The notes under the pieces: model-generated | The model's input: only the letters and a program-made list of their open reading frames with translations | Told to the model about the DNA's origin: nothing | The model's database searches: none | NCBI GenBank assembly: GCA_949361645.1 | Contig: OX442423.1 | Location: forward strand, 5,493,505-5,557,504 | DNA length: 64,000 nt | Reading direction: 5' to 3' | Source of the DNA: Spongilla lacustris | Taxonomy: Eukaryota > Porifera > Demospongiae > Spongillida > Spongillidae | Program-made: the position numbers and the translations under genes | Shown here: positions 11,991 through 22,958 of the stretch, piece by piece | How the letters are laid out: each line of letters opens with the position of its first letter | Position numbering within the stretch: position 1 is the stretch's first letter

Positions 11991-14900
11991 TTTTTATTAT
12001 GAAGCCACTGTACTGTTTATGTCAACAACCGTATGATTCAAAACGGTAGGGTATTTGTATTTTTATCGGTATGATGATTAATTTGGTGATTAGGTTTATG
12101 ATTGGCTGTGACTATTGTGCTGAATGGTATCATGGAAGCTGCGTGGGTGTTACAGCAGAAGATGCAAAGAAAATTGATGCTTACAGATGCCCTTAATGTG
12201 TACCACAGTCAGTAGATACACCAATGTATACAGACGGTAAGTGATAAGCACTGATAGTACTTTGCATTTATAGGATTATGTGCATAAATAAAGGTACATG
12301 TGACTCTCAGTTGCTGAAAGATGGAAGCATGGATAATCCTGAGGTAGTTAAAATGTAGCATGCATGCATTTTTGTACAGTGCAATTTCTCCATCTTATTT
12401 ATTTTGCAGCTAAATATACCTGCACTGGTAGAGAAGAGTGCAATGTCTATTTTGCAAACACAGCCTAGTGTTGATACAATCACAGGGTTGCAGCCACAGT
12501 CAGGATGTTTTGGAATGAGCAGATCTGTGTGGGATGTTAACTTTGCAGGAGAAAAAGTGTCCCCATCATGGGTACATGCTTGTGCTGCTGGGCTGTCAAA
12601 TCTTAATCAGTTCTGTTCCTTTGCCTTTAAGAGGCACTGGAAGAAAAAAAAACATTTCTCGTAAATCTTCAACATTTATTTTCAAGGCTTTAATTGGCCT
12701 ACTGCACATTTTATAGCTGCAATGTATCAGCAATGCTTTCTGTAAAATCTTGTGATGTTTCTGGTGATGTAGTGACAATACATGTTGAATGTTCGGGAAC
12801 AATATGCCACACAATTGGTGAAAAACATGCTCGTCGATTTAGTCATTGCATCAGACAAGACCTATACAAACATTTCCAAGATACTCATGTTGCACCATCA
12901 AAGGAATATATCAACAGACTACTTAACATTACAGATCAGAACAGTTTACAGCTGGGAACAGGGATGGTGTAGGGGCCACTACTTCTGTTTTGAAGAAAAT
13001 ATCGTCTGAATCAAGATTAGTTCAACAAGAGCATAGTGACCTAATTACATCATTGTCCATCCTGAGGAAGAAACTAATAGAAAATGAATCAAAGACACAA
13101 GCACTAAACAAAAAAAATACCCCCATTCAAAGATTCATACAGTGCATCCAAGCTCACCCATTCTCAGTCATCTGCTTTAATGATACTGGTGTTAGACTGT
13201 ACCACCAAATGCATGGCTAAATACAGTCCAATATTTTGTGATGCGACTGGCACAATTGTATCAGTGCCAAGCATAGATGATGCTAAAACAACAGTGTACT
13301 ATTATGCAATTGTTATTAAACATCCTGTCGAAGGGAAAGCTCCCATACCAGTTGCAGAACTAATCACTAGTGACCATACTGTTCTTTCTCTGTGCTACTT
13401 CATGGAAACCTTTCGTCATGCAGAAGGACTCATATTTGGATTTAGTTCAATCACTTATCCATTGCAGTTCATAATAGACCACAGCATGGTGTTACTACTT
13501 AGCATACTCCATGTGTACAATTCAGAATCATTACAAGATTACCTTGAACACATATTTAGAATAGTAACAGGATCTGGGACAGTTAAGGATTTCAGAAAGG
13601 TGTCACCACATGCATGCACCAGTCATGTAATGCACTCAGCTAGCAAGAACTGCAAAAAGTGGTAAGTGAAGTTTAACTTGAATATCAAATTTTTAAAAAA
13701 GTACATTGATCATAAATTAGCGCAAAAGCAACATCATCAATTATATTATTATTATTTTTAATAAGTGGAGCTAGTTTTTTTTATATCTTAAATGCAGCAC
13801 ATGCATGGTAATGAATTTAGGAATTAAAACTTATCTAGAGCACACATCAGTACACTGATTCTTGATCATATGTATGTATCATTAATTGCTATATAATTAC
13901 GTGTGATATGCATGAATTTATCAATGCCTCCACTTAGGTTTGCAAAAGAACAGTACAAATTTTCGATGTTTTGCTTTTCTACCCTTGTAAACAGCTCAAC
14001 ACTTAAAGAGCTAGTTAGAAGGGTTGGACTGCTGAAAATAATACATTGTTCAGAAATGGAATGTCCAGAATTGAAAATGGCATATAATTCAATTGTGGAT
14101 GATATAAACTCCCTGAACACTAATAATATCCAAGTTGAACTAGAGGAGAATGGATCTAGTGATAATGCAAACGAGGATAATTGTTCCTCGGAAGAAAATT
14201 GTGCTCCAGTCAATCCATTTACAGAATACTTCAAGCGCAAAATTGTCAGTGTTGATATTCCTTCTCCAGCTAATGGAGAGATTAAAAATTCGTATCTAAA
14301 ACCTCAGTATTTTGAAGATATTTTAAACACATGGTTGCCCATGGCACCTTTATGGAGTAGTTTACTGCTTGGTAAGTACTATGCAATCTAACTGTATGCA
14401 TCATATTAAAGTATTGTTTTGTATAGGTGATCTTTCTTGTCACAAGATTGAGAAACCTTTGAATCTCTCCATTCTGGTAAAGGCATATGACATGTGTACA
14501 TGCAATTCATCTTATGTGCTATAGCACTACATTAAGTATATTTTTGATCATGTTTCATTACATGTTATTCTAAGCACTGCACTGCAGAATTATTGATGTC
14601 TACAATTTCCTTATTTTAAGCATCAGCTGACAAAGACATCAGGAACCATTGAAGCTTGGAACTTCATTCTTAAAAACATTGATCACCCACAAAAACATAT
14701 TCGACCTGATGTTTTTTATAAAACAGCACTCTGATATCATAACTGGACGACAAAGACAATTTTTTGATGACTTACAGGAACCATTTAGAAATAAAATTAA
14801 GGTTTTTGCACTGATTTATTTCGATGCACATAGTATTGACTTTGGCATACCTTTTATCATGTAGCAATCACTTAAAAGAAAAGCATCCCATCCTCTGAAG

Positions 14901-17900
14901 GAAAAGTGGGCAAAACGAAGTTCCAGTATGCAGAAAAGGTCAAAGTTTGGTTACTTTCAGAAAACGTTGGAACCACTGGAACACAAGATAGGAAGGCAAT
15001 TTCATTTAATGGTTTGGTGCAGATTTTTACATTAATGTAATATATTCCAGTTCTGAAAATGGTGCTGTGTCTGATAGTGCTGCTCACCTATCTCGGTATC
15101 AATGACACATATATTGATTGACATATAGCATTGATTATAGATGTCTTTACAGTTCTCCTGCAAAACCAGCTGCAAATATAGACCAAGAGAAAATCACAAC
15201 AGAGTAAGTTTATAGAACACAATCATTCAATTTTGGCTTTGGTATTTCTGAATACTGCACATCAATGTTTTCAGACCTAATCCATCAGACAAATGTGTAC
15301 CAAAAGAAATGGTGAGTTCACATACTACTGTGTTTTTATACATATGTACTGTACTCCCAAAGACATCAGGTGCACTGTTGCATGTGTCCAAAATTATGAA
15401 CAAAGGCATAAAAGGCACATCCAACCTCTGCTGGCTTAATTCAGTTTTGCAGGCCATCTTGACTACTCCACTTGTACCGCTGTTAAAAAGTGCAGTGCTG
15501 TGGTTTTTTAACCATAATGCATTTACATTTCGTCTTCTTACAGCTGCCACATGTGCTAAGCGTCATACATCCATTCAGAAGTGTTTTATTGATATTATGG
15601 ACCAACTACAACAAGGTACTTCATGTGATCCTTGTGACTCCTCTCGACTTGCTGTAAGACTTAAACTAAACAAATAGCACATTTATAAATAATAAACTAT
15701 GAATGACAGAAGTTGCTCTGTAAAGAAGCTGAATCTCTGCCAGATGGATTTCAAAACGACTGTGTAGATGGCATATCTGCTTTGATAAGCAAACTGTTTT
15801 GTAATGTAAAAGTAAGTCTGTTCTGTACATACATGTACAGTTGCATTTGAAGTTTTTTCTTCAGGAGATAGAAATATATTCTGATGTTTTCACAACTTTG
15901 GTGCACAGAACAGCGGAATGCTGCTTAGAGGTGATAATAAGTTCAAGTTTGTGCATTTTACCGTATGGTTACACTCTTTTGTAAAAGAATGTAAATGAAA
16001 CGGAATCATGGACATTGCTTACATGTGGAGTAAGGGAGAGTTGTGAAGAAAGAAGCATGTATCATCTGCTGATGAGCTTCCTTGATGCAAAAACAACACC
16101 ATATCACATGCAGTTGTCTAAAGTGTAAGCAGGTGTTTTAATGTCACCATACACAGAATATAGAGCAGTGTCATTTGCAGTTTCTGCAGAGTGTGTCTGA
16201 ATCGACTGATTGTGCAAAAAACTGAAGTTCAGACACCCTCGATTCTGATTATACACTGTGACAGGGTGTCAGATGATGACCTTGCACGAAAAATTAAGAG
16301 CAGAATTACAATTCCAAGGTTTTTTTATTATTTGTATCCTAACACTATTTTAGTTAAGTGTAAAATTACAGTTCTTTCTCACTATCGCATAAGAGTCAGC
16401 AAGGAAACACTGAATACAAACTTAGTGCAGTCGTGGTATGCACACATGTGTATGCATATACGCTCCCACTAACCGCATATACATGTATATATAGGTACAT
16501 CATGGCGATGACTCCTATCAAGGCCACTGTAATACGTTTTTACTTGTTCGAATGTTATGTTTTATACAATTGTGTTGCAGATACCTGTTATGTACAGAGC
16601 CATAACAAGTGGATTCATTACAATGATGCAAAGGTATCCGAAGTTTTATCAAAGCAATTCACTTCATCCAATGAAATAAAGGTATAAATTTTGTTTCATA
16701 TTTAAAATGGCTTGCATAATCCATGCAACAATGTAGGAAAATGTTTGTCTTGCAGTATATACATCACCAATGAAGATTGTAAGTATAATGGATATGTATA
16801 TTAATACATTCATACTGCTGCATAATGTCATTAGCTACTTCTGAATAATGCCACATCAATTGAAGAATTCATGTCTCCCAGTCACAAATTTGTAAACATA
16901 ATCGATATGTTTGTATTTGAAATTCAAAACTATGTTTCATGCAGAAATACAAAGGCTTGCCACTGCACGAACAGTCAAAGGTAAATAAATGCCGTTTATT
17001 GTGGTACTGATATTATTTCTATGCTTTTATCGTAGCTCAGCCAGAGTATTCCTGAGCCACACTCAAGATTTCAGTTGGACAGAAGTGATTTAAGCCTTCT
17101 AGTTTCTGATTCATGGATTAACTCAAGAGTACGAAATATATATACTTACTAATCATTAATCCTTTTTTTCCCAGATCATTGCAGCATATATGGAACTTTT
17201 GAAAACTTCCACAGTAACAGTAATTCCGTCCGTAGTTGTGCCGGTTATTTGTATGATCTTTTATTTATGACATTTAGGATGTACAAAAGGTGATCTCCTT
17301 TGATCCTACTTTTCTTCCAACTTTTCTCAGTAGAGGATATCAGAGCATTAAACATTACACCAAGGTATCATTGTACAAACTGTATCAGTGCTATGATTAT
17401 ATAATGTAAAGCAATTTATTTTTAAAAAGGGATGCAATATTTTTGAGCAGGATCTCATGCTTTTTCCAGTACACAAACCTAAACATTGGAGTTTAGTGGT
17501 TAGTTATCACACAATGAGTTTTTTCAAATGTTATTATTTTAATATACAGGGTGTTTATCCTAAATCAAAATTCATACTCTGCATTGACTCTTTGCACTTC
17601 TCCAATGTAGATGAAGTGAACTGGATATGGTAAGATATTATATGTTGTGCATGGATACACCATTAACACGTATCATCTAGGATGTATCTGTATAGCGAAA
17701 GCTACAATCTATCCAGTCAACAAATTTCATCTTGCGAATGGAAATATCATGATTCAGTAAATGTGTACATACAATTCAACACTACACCTGATATGGATTA
17801 CTGCCTCTGCTTAGAAGGATGCCCCAACTCAGAAAAATGCAAATAATTGTGGAGCATTTGTGTGTTTTGTAAGTGCATATATACATGTATAAATCAATTT

Positions 17901-19041
17901 TGGTTTAAACATGCATATACCACATAGGCAGCACGGCAACTGGCGGAGGGGTTACCTTGTCTTCATACACAGGTAAAGTTTCATGCTATGGTAACAGTAT
18001 AAGATATGTAATTCTGAATCAAAGGAATCAGTAACCAAGTTTAGGTTACATCTAAAGGTAGTCTATACCCTTTGCAAGGTGGCGCAGATGAGAAGGTATG
18101 TGCTTCCATGATTCATATAATATTGTGTATATCAGACATGGTAATGTATCAGTCCAGCAACAGTATGGACAGGTACCAAAATGAAGTCAGAATACAAGAC
18201 CAAAATTCTGTATATAGTGATGAGTCCGAGAACAATGATCACAGTGATAGTGAACACATTGATATCAGTAGCAGTAGTAGTATTATATCTGAAACCAGCA
18301 GCCCAACCAATGATGTACAGAACCAGACTGAATCACAATTTCTAATTCCGGATTATAAGAATCAACCAGATCCAGATGACATATGTGGCCTACAATGGGG
18401 GAAAGACCATTACATTAGACATTTTCCTTCTCTTAGTAGATGCTTGTACATGTGAGTTAAGGCATGATCAATTAAGATGTTAAGTTGTAACATTGGTCAA
18501 ACAATTACTTTTAGAGATGATAAGTGTCCTTTTTCAAGAGAATTTATAAGAAGAGAAGTGAAAGCTATGGAAGTAATAATGATCATGATTTGGTAGTTTA
18601 GGTCATACCCTGTGAATGTATTTCAGCCCATGATAAGGAACATTTTAGAAGGAAAGCAGTTAACAGACTATCACCAGAAAATCAAAATTGTGGAAAAAAT
18701 CACCAAGACGGATTGTGGCTGGCCTTTACATCACTGCTATGATATGGTACCTCAACCCATTTTTATACCTGTAGGCATTTAAACATTACATCTATACTAC
18801 AGGTTTTAGAGATATTTCGTTACCTACAAGAGCTGGAAAGTGATGTTAAATCAACAGGCATTATATGCACTACACGTATAAATAAATTTATTGTTTGGCC
18901 TGAGGTAAATAAATTATACATGTATTTCCCCTCAATAACCACACCATCATGCAGATCATCACTACTCTCATGATGAAGAAATATGCAATGGATCATCAGC
19001 AAGCTGTTGAATGTTTTCTTGGACACAAGTTACCCCATTAA
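11547..19041 (+). CDS. Element A multidomain transposase gene (PHD, DDE, USP, Ulp1), probably damaged
   Basis: One long gene with about 25 exons separated by introns of mostly 45-150 nt with clear GT/AG ends. I chose the ATG at 11,547 because the exon opens there with a basic stretch (MKPKRK). The stop TAA is at 19,039-19,041, 200 bp before the right satellite. Domain order: N-terminal region (11,547-11,990), PHD finger, DDE transposase core, USP protease, Ulp1 protease, an acidic Ser-rich linker (about 18,150-18,450) and an unrecognised C-terminal region. Damage or sequence errors: a frame change in a T run near 11,990, a TAA inside the PHD finger, a frame change at an A run near 12,650, and others near 13,200 and 14,720. 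It could also be two or more adjacent genes; spacing and common orientation favour one transcription unit. Confidence 0.65.
12014..12199 (+). CDS. PHD finger of element A protein, with in-frame stop
   Basis: Exon 12,014-12,045 encodes [11 protein letters not shown] 48-nt intron (12,046-12,093) joins it to '[19 protein letters not shown]' and then 'DAYRCP', a stop, and C. All eight zinc ligands of a C4-H-C3 PHD finger can be placed: C-x-C, C-x2-C, H-x4-C (H in WYHGSC) and C-x2-C. The residue between the last two cysteines is TAA (12,194-12,196), one transition from CAA (Gln). PHD fingers usually bind histone H3 tails, so this could guide target choice or chromatin tethering. Intron position and conservation of ligands argue that it was under selection until recently. 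Confidence 0.8.
12404..14998 (+). CDS. DDE transposase core of element A
   Basis: The exons carry the elements of an RNase H-fold transposase. The first Asp is in '[11 protein letters not shown]' (codon 13,240-13,242), the second in '[13 protein letters not shown]' (13,477-13,479), followed by a zinc-binding insert '[15 protein letters not shown]' (about 13,605-13,655), as in MULE and KDZ families. The candidate Glu is in '[14 protein letters not shown]' (14,651-14,653). An upstream segment (12,694-12,960) contains '[17 protein letters not shown]', possibly DNA-binding. Exons include 13,938-14,371 and about 14,620-14,730. The frame changes near 12,650, 13,200 and 14,720; the first is at an A run. 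Family assignment beyond 'MULE/KDZ-like' is uncertain. Confidence 0.65.
15394..16780 (+). CDS. Ubiquitin-specific protease (USP, C19) domain of element A
   Basis: The Cys box is '[18 protein letters not shown]', with the catalytic Cys codon at 15,429-15,431. Following exons (15,711-15,810; 15,866-15,930; 15,990-16,122; about 16,187-16,318) carry helical segments, a C-x2-C pair ('FCRVCLNRL') and the strand '[10 protein letters not shown]' that precedes the His box in USPs. Splicing 16,528 to 16,581 (GT/AG) creates G-H-Y at the junction, with the catalytic His at 16,525-16,527, followed by '[19 protein letters not shown]', which supplies the Asn/Asp of the triad. The last exon '[11 protein letters not shown]' fits the final strand. 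The domain is shorter than typical 300-350-residue USPs but complete in core motifs. It would remove ubiquitin from proteins. Confidence 0.78.
17036..17945 (+). CDS. Ulp1/SENP-type (C48) protease domain of element A
   Basis: The start is '[19 protein letters not shown]' then '[11 protein letters not shown]', the canonical beginning of a Ulp1 fold. '[17 protein letters not shown]' gives the catalytic His (17,484-17,486), '[14 protein letters not shown]' the catalytic Asp (17,586-17,588), and '[16 protein letters not shown]' the oxyanion Gln (17,830-17,832) and nucleophile Cys (17,848-17,850). The exons are joined by short introns with GT/AG ends (for example before 'GVYPKSKF'). All four catalytic residues are intact. 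Family members cleave SUMO or related modifiers. Near 17,815 a frame change or short unseen intron precedes the Cys exon. Confidence 0.82.
18155..19041 (+). CDS. Element A gene, acidic linker and C-terminal exons
   Basis: The exon at about 18,139-18,450 encodes a Ser/Asp/Glu-rich segment ('[14 protein letters not shown]' and a Ser run) ending '[16 protein letters not shown]'. Later exons encode '[18 protein letters not shown]', '[19 protein letters not shown]' and, from 18,955 after 'atcatgcag', a terminal segment '[20 protein letters not shown]' ending at TAA 19,039-19,041. I do not recognise a domain. The W/H/C-containing pieces could be a zinc-binding or protein-interaction module. Confidence 0.5.
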
Positions 19042-19240
19042 CTCTATAACTGTATATTATGTACCATCTGTGCTGCTGTCTTATATCACAAGAACTACTC
19101 CATTTTCACAATGCAAATCCAAACGTTTTGCAGTCACATTTTGCGTAACTTCGCATTACAGTTCCAAGAAACAATTCAATCACTTCATCGTTACAATGCA
19201 TATCATGCCACGGAAAACAGCTATTATAGCCAAGGTGAGG

Positions 19241-19990
19241 GGATGGCTGTAGTCATGAACAACATGCATATCCATGTGAGGCTATACACCAGCAGTACAC
19301 AGGTGTGCTTACCCTACTTCAGGGTACCACTGGTTTTGACCACACCCCTTCCTGGAGTTAGATAGGCAGCCATCTTGTGGTGATTTTTAAAATCTTAGGT
19401 GTCGGCATGGCTGTAGTGATGAACAACGTTCATATCCATGTGAGGCTATACACCAGCAGTACACAGGTGAGCTTACCCTACTTCAGGGTACCACTGGTTT
19501 TGACCACACCCCTTCCTGAAGTAAGATAGGCAGCCATCTTGTGGCAATGGTTGTAGTCATGAACCACGTGCATATCCATGTGAGGCTATACACCAGCTGT
19601 GCACAGATGTGCTTACCCTACTTCAGGGTACCACTTGTTTTGACCACACCCCTTCCTGACGTAAGATAGGCAGCCATTTTGTGGTGATTTTTAAAATCTT
19701 AGGTGTCAGCATGGCTGTAGTGATGAACCACGTGCATATCCATGTGAGGCTATATACCAACAGTACACAGGTGTGCTTACCCTACTTCAGGGTACCACTG
19801 TTTTGACCACACCCCTTCCTGAAGTAAGATAGGCAGCCATCTTGTGGTGATGGCTGTAGTGATGAACCACGTGCATATCCATGTGAGGCTATACACCAGC
19901 AGTACACAAGGGTGCTTACCCTACTTCAGGATACCACTGGTTTTAACCACACCCCTTCCTGGATGTAGATAGTCAGCGTTGTGGTGATTT
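19241..19990 (-). repeat. Element A right satellite array (inverted, ~5 units)
   Basis: About five units of the same 140/164-bp satellite as at 7,544-10,825, in reverse complement ('cctacttcagggtaccactg', 'gtatagcctcacat' read on the minus strand). Both length classes occur. Placed between the gene end and the right terminal repeat, it mirrors the left array, so the element has inverted subterminal satellites of very unequal length (about 22 versus 5 units). Confidence 0.93.
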
Positions 19991-20193
19991 TGCATATGAA
20001 AGACATGAAGGTAGAAAATGTGTGATATCCAAATTGCAATTCGGAGGTATACATGAGCATAAACGCTCGATGGATTGCTATGTCTAGAATTTGTTACTTT
20101 TTTAAAATAAAAAGATGTTATTGTAGTTGGTTTCTGCCAAAAGACCTCAATGTTATTCATAACTAGATTATGGCCGGTCATTATCAAAATAAA

Positions 20194-20246
20194 GATCTAA
20201 CCGCTGGAATGTGAGGCTGAAGAATGTGAGGCTAACTTCTATTCGG
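20194..20246 (-). repeat. Element A right terminal inverted repeat
   Basis: Reverse complement of 7,221-7,273 with one mismatch, ending '...aacttctattcgg'. Outside it, 'gtacgtttcggtcgagcta' matches the region outside the left repeat only loosely. Confidence 0.88.
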
Positions 20247-20813
20247 TACGTTTCGGTCGAGCTAGTGAGTTCGCTTCGAGGACGTGACATGCACAGTAGT
20301 TAAAATTTAAGCCGATGGAACGGTGTGAAGGCGACATAACCAAGCTGCCTGGTGCTTTACACGGCATATGAACCATTCCTTTGTAGTATATGATTCGGTA
20401 AGATGATTCGCAGTCGAGCTAGCCAGTGGGTGTGGTTCTATAAACCATTTCGCGCGTTTAGAGGTCACTTTATAATTTCCGTACCGCTCGCGCTCGAGCT
20501 CCAGCTAGCTCCGGTCCAAGCCTGGCCGGGTACACCTGTACCTGCAATGACCTGGCACTACATGTATAGTAATGATACAAGTGCGTTAATTCGATTTTTT
20601 TATTGTAGGCCTATAGGTCTAATGGCAGCCAGGTTTGGATAGAGATGTATAGCAGGCGCACACGTGTGTTGACATTGATTATGGACTGTTTTTCCTGTGG
20701 ATGATAGTAATGACGGATGTCATGTTAACATGGATGATATGGTACGTATATGTGGGTCCCGTACTATATAACTTCACTTTCCTCTAATGGCTCCGGTATA
20801 TGTATGCAGATAG
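20247..20813. other. Between elements A and B; no gene
   Basis: Relatively GC-rich with several 'ctcgagct'-like palindromes. The segment 20,310-20,345 ('gaacggtgtgaaggcgacat') resembles the reverse complement of 50,510-50,545 ('gtcttcgcaccgttcg'), which may mark the outer ends of element B, but the match is short and imperfect. Confidence 0.35.
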
Positions 20814-20908
20814 TTGGAATCCATTAATAAGAGGGCCCACTCCATGGTTGACACTGTTTGATAAACAGTGTCAACCATGGAGTGGGCCCTCTTATTAATG
20901 GATTCCAA
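20814..20908. repeat. Perfect hairpin, 46-bp arms and 3-nt loop
   Basis: The left arm 20,814-20,859 ('ttggaatccattaataagag'...) is exactly the reverse complement of 20,863-20,908, with loop 'gat'. The arm sequence is the end of the 115-bp satellite unit, so this is the point where the array orientation flips. Confidence 0.95.
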
Positions 20909-22085
20909 CCGACCCTGTACGATTGATTGGACTCCACCCTACCCCCTGTGCTACGCCCTACAACTATTCCTTACAGCAAACAGTGTCTACCATGGAGTGG
21001 GCCCTCTTATTAATGGATTCCGACCGACCCTGTACAATTGATTGGACTCCACCCTACCCTTTGTGCTACGCCCTACAACTATTCCTTACAGCGAACAGTG
21101 TCAACCATGGAGTGGGCCCTCTTATTTATTCACTCCACCCTACTCTGTACAATTGATTGGACTCCACCCTACCCCCTGTGCTACGCCCTACAACTATTCC
21201 TTACAGCGAACAGTGTCAATCATGGAGTGGGCCCTCTTATTAATGGATTCCAACCTACCCTGTACAATTGAGTGGACTCCACCCTACCCCCTGTGCTACG
21301 CCCAACAACTATTCCTTACAGCAAACAGTGTCAACCATGGAGTGGGCCCTCTTATTAATGGATTCCGACCGACCCTGTACGATTGATTGGACTCCACCCT
21401 ACCCCCTGTGCTACACCCTACAACTATTCCTTACAGCGAACAGTGTCAACCATGGAGTGGACCCTCTTATTAATTCACTCCACCCGACTCTGTACAATTG
21501 ATTGGACTCCACCCTACCCCCTGTGCTACGCCCTACAACTATTCCTTACAGCGAACAGTGTCAACCATGGAGTGGGCCCTCTTATTATTGGATTCCAACC
21601 TACCCTGTACAATTGAGTGGACTCCACCCTACCCCCTGTGCTGTGCCCTACAACTATTCCTTACAGCGAACAGTGTCAACCATGGAGTGGGCCATCTTAT
21701 TAATGGATTCCAACCGACCCTGTACAATTGATTGGACTCCACCCTACCCCCTGTGCTACGCCCTACAACTATTCTTTACAGCGAACAGTGTCAACCATGG
21801 AGTGGGTGGACTCCACCCTCTACCCCCTGTGCTACGCCCTACAACTATTCCTTACAGCGAACAGTGTCAACCATGGAGTGAGCCCTCTTATTAATGCACT
21901 CCACCCTACTAAGTACGATTGATTGGACTCCACCCTACCCCCTGTGCTACGCCCTACAACTATTCCTTACAGCGAACAGTGTCAGCCATGGAGTGTGCCC
22001 TCTTATTAATGGATTCCACCCTACCCTGTACTATTGAGTGGACTCCACCCTACCCCTTGTGCTGGTCCTACAGCTATTCCTTAAT
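20863..22085 (+). repeat. 115-bp satellite array, ~10.5 units
   Basis: Head-to-tail units with a period of 115 bp containing 'ttgattggactccaccctac', 'gctacgccctacaactattc', 'cagcgaacagtgtcaaccat' and 'ggagtgggccctcttattaa'. Variants include a shortened unit near 21,805 and unit pairs in which 'cactccacc' replaces 'gattccaacc'. The open frames across it are repeat artefacts. Confidence 0.95.
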
Positions 22086-22958
22086 TATCGCCTGAACACT
22101 TTTGTTGAACCTTATCCTAAGACAGCTACATGTACAGGGTGATCCAAAAGTCGCGCAAAATGTTTGAATTGCTATAACTCCCACGGGTGTTTCATTGATT
22201 TGAAAAGATGGACATTAGGCCTCGTCCCCATACTTGGCGATAGAAGATTTTATGGAGACCTCATTATAGCATAGCATTGGAATGTGGGCTCTCTTGTACA
22301 ATCCGTTTAAGGTAAGCTTTATACACATGAAAATATGGGATAAACATCCTTCGAGGATTACAGACATACCAGCGTTATGGTATTTGTGTCCACGTACGCC
22401 ACGATATCGAGCCTGGACTGATAGCGCTCCATTTGGAGTTATTATCTTTGAAAAATGTTTTTTCTTTTTTTTGCCTGACAAGTGATCTATAAACTTATAC
22501 AACAGTGTTACCTCTACGTATTCTTACTATCTCTGTTGTTAGACACATTTTCTGTGAGACGTACGAAGGCTCTGAATATGGCAGTTATTGTTTACATGGT
22601 GGACCGCTTTGATTCACGGATGAATCTACCGGTATTCAGTGTACTATCGTAACATTAAATGAAATCAATGCCATGAGTATATCTTAACAAGGTTCAGTTC
22701 TAGTCTTCGCACTTTCTTTTTATTGTTCTTATTGGCATTAAGAGTACTGTAAGACACACACTCAGGTGATGCTCTTGCATGATGGATTTTAGCCACTGCA
22801 CTTAGTTTGCCATCCCAGCAAAAAGTTCTTGGACAAGATCTTAGGTTTATCTTATCCAAGATCCTTAGCCATGATCTTGGCCAAGATTAATAGTAAGATC
22901 TTATGCAAGATTATGGCCGCCCATTTTCTTTACTTTAAATGAGCTTGGCTAAGATCTT

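Larger units (their letters stand above)
7221..20246 (+). mobile_element. Element A: large DNA transposon with PHD-DDE-USP-Ulp1 gene
   Basis: The element is bounded by 53-bp inverted repeats (7,221-7,273 and 20,194-20,246) that differ at about one position. Weaker inverted similarity runs some 30-40 bp further out ('cgaactc' then 'gaaac' in both), so the true ends may lie slightly outside these limits, and I could not fix a target duplication. Inside come a 140/164-bp satellite array on the left, its inverted counterpart on the right, and one long plus-strand gene between. Total length is about 13 kb. The DDE domain with a C/H zinc-binding insert resembles MULE/KDZ-type transposases. Ulp1 domains are known in some plant MULEs and KDZ elements; a USP domain alongside is not something I know in such elements. 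Confidence 0.8.

Noticed and set aside
21042..21894. Open frames of 77-130 codons over the 115-bp satellite, and their mirror at 49,090-49,763
   Set aside because: Repeat artefacts; the peptide period simply follows the DNA period.
22135..22260. Continuous 85-bp terminal repeat 'cagggtg...gatggacattagg' as a single element end
   Set aside because: The right end of element C lacks the second part, and CTCC duplications at 22,178 and 32,262 show that the second part belongs to inserted element D.
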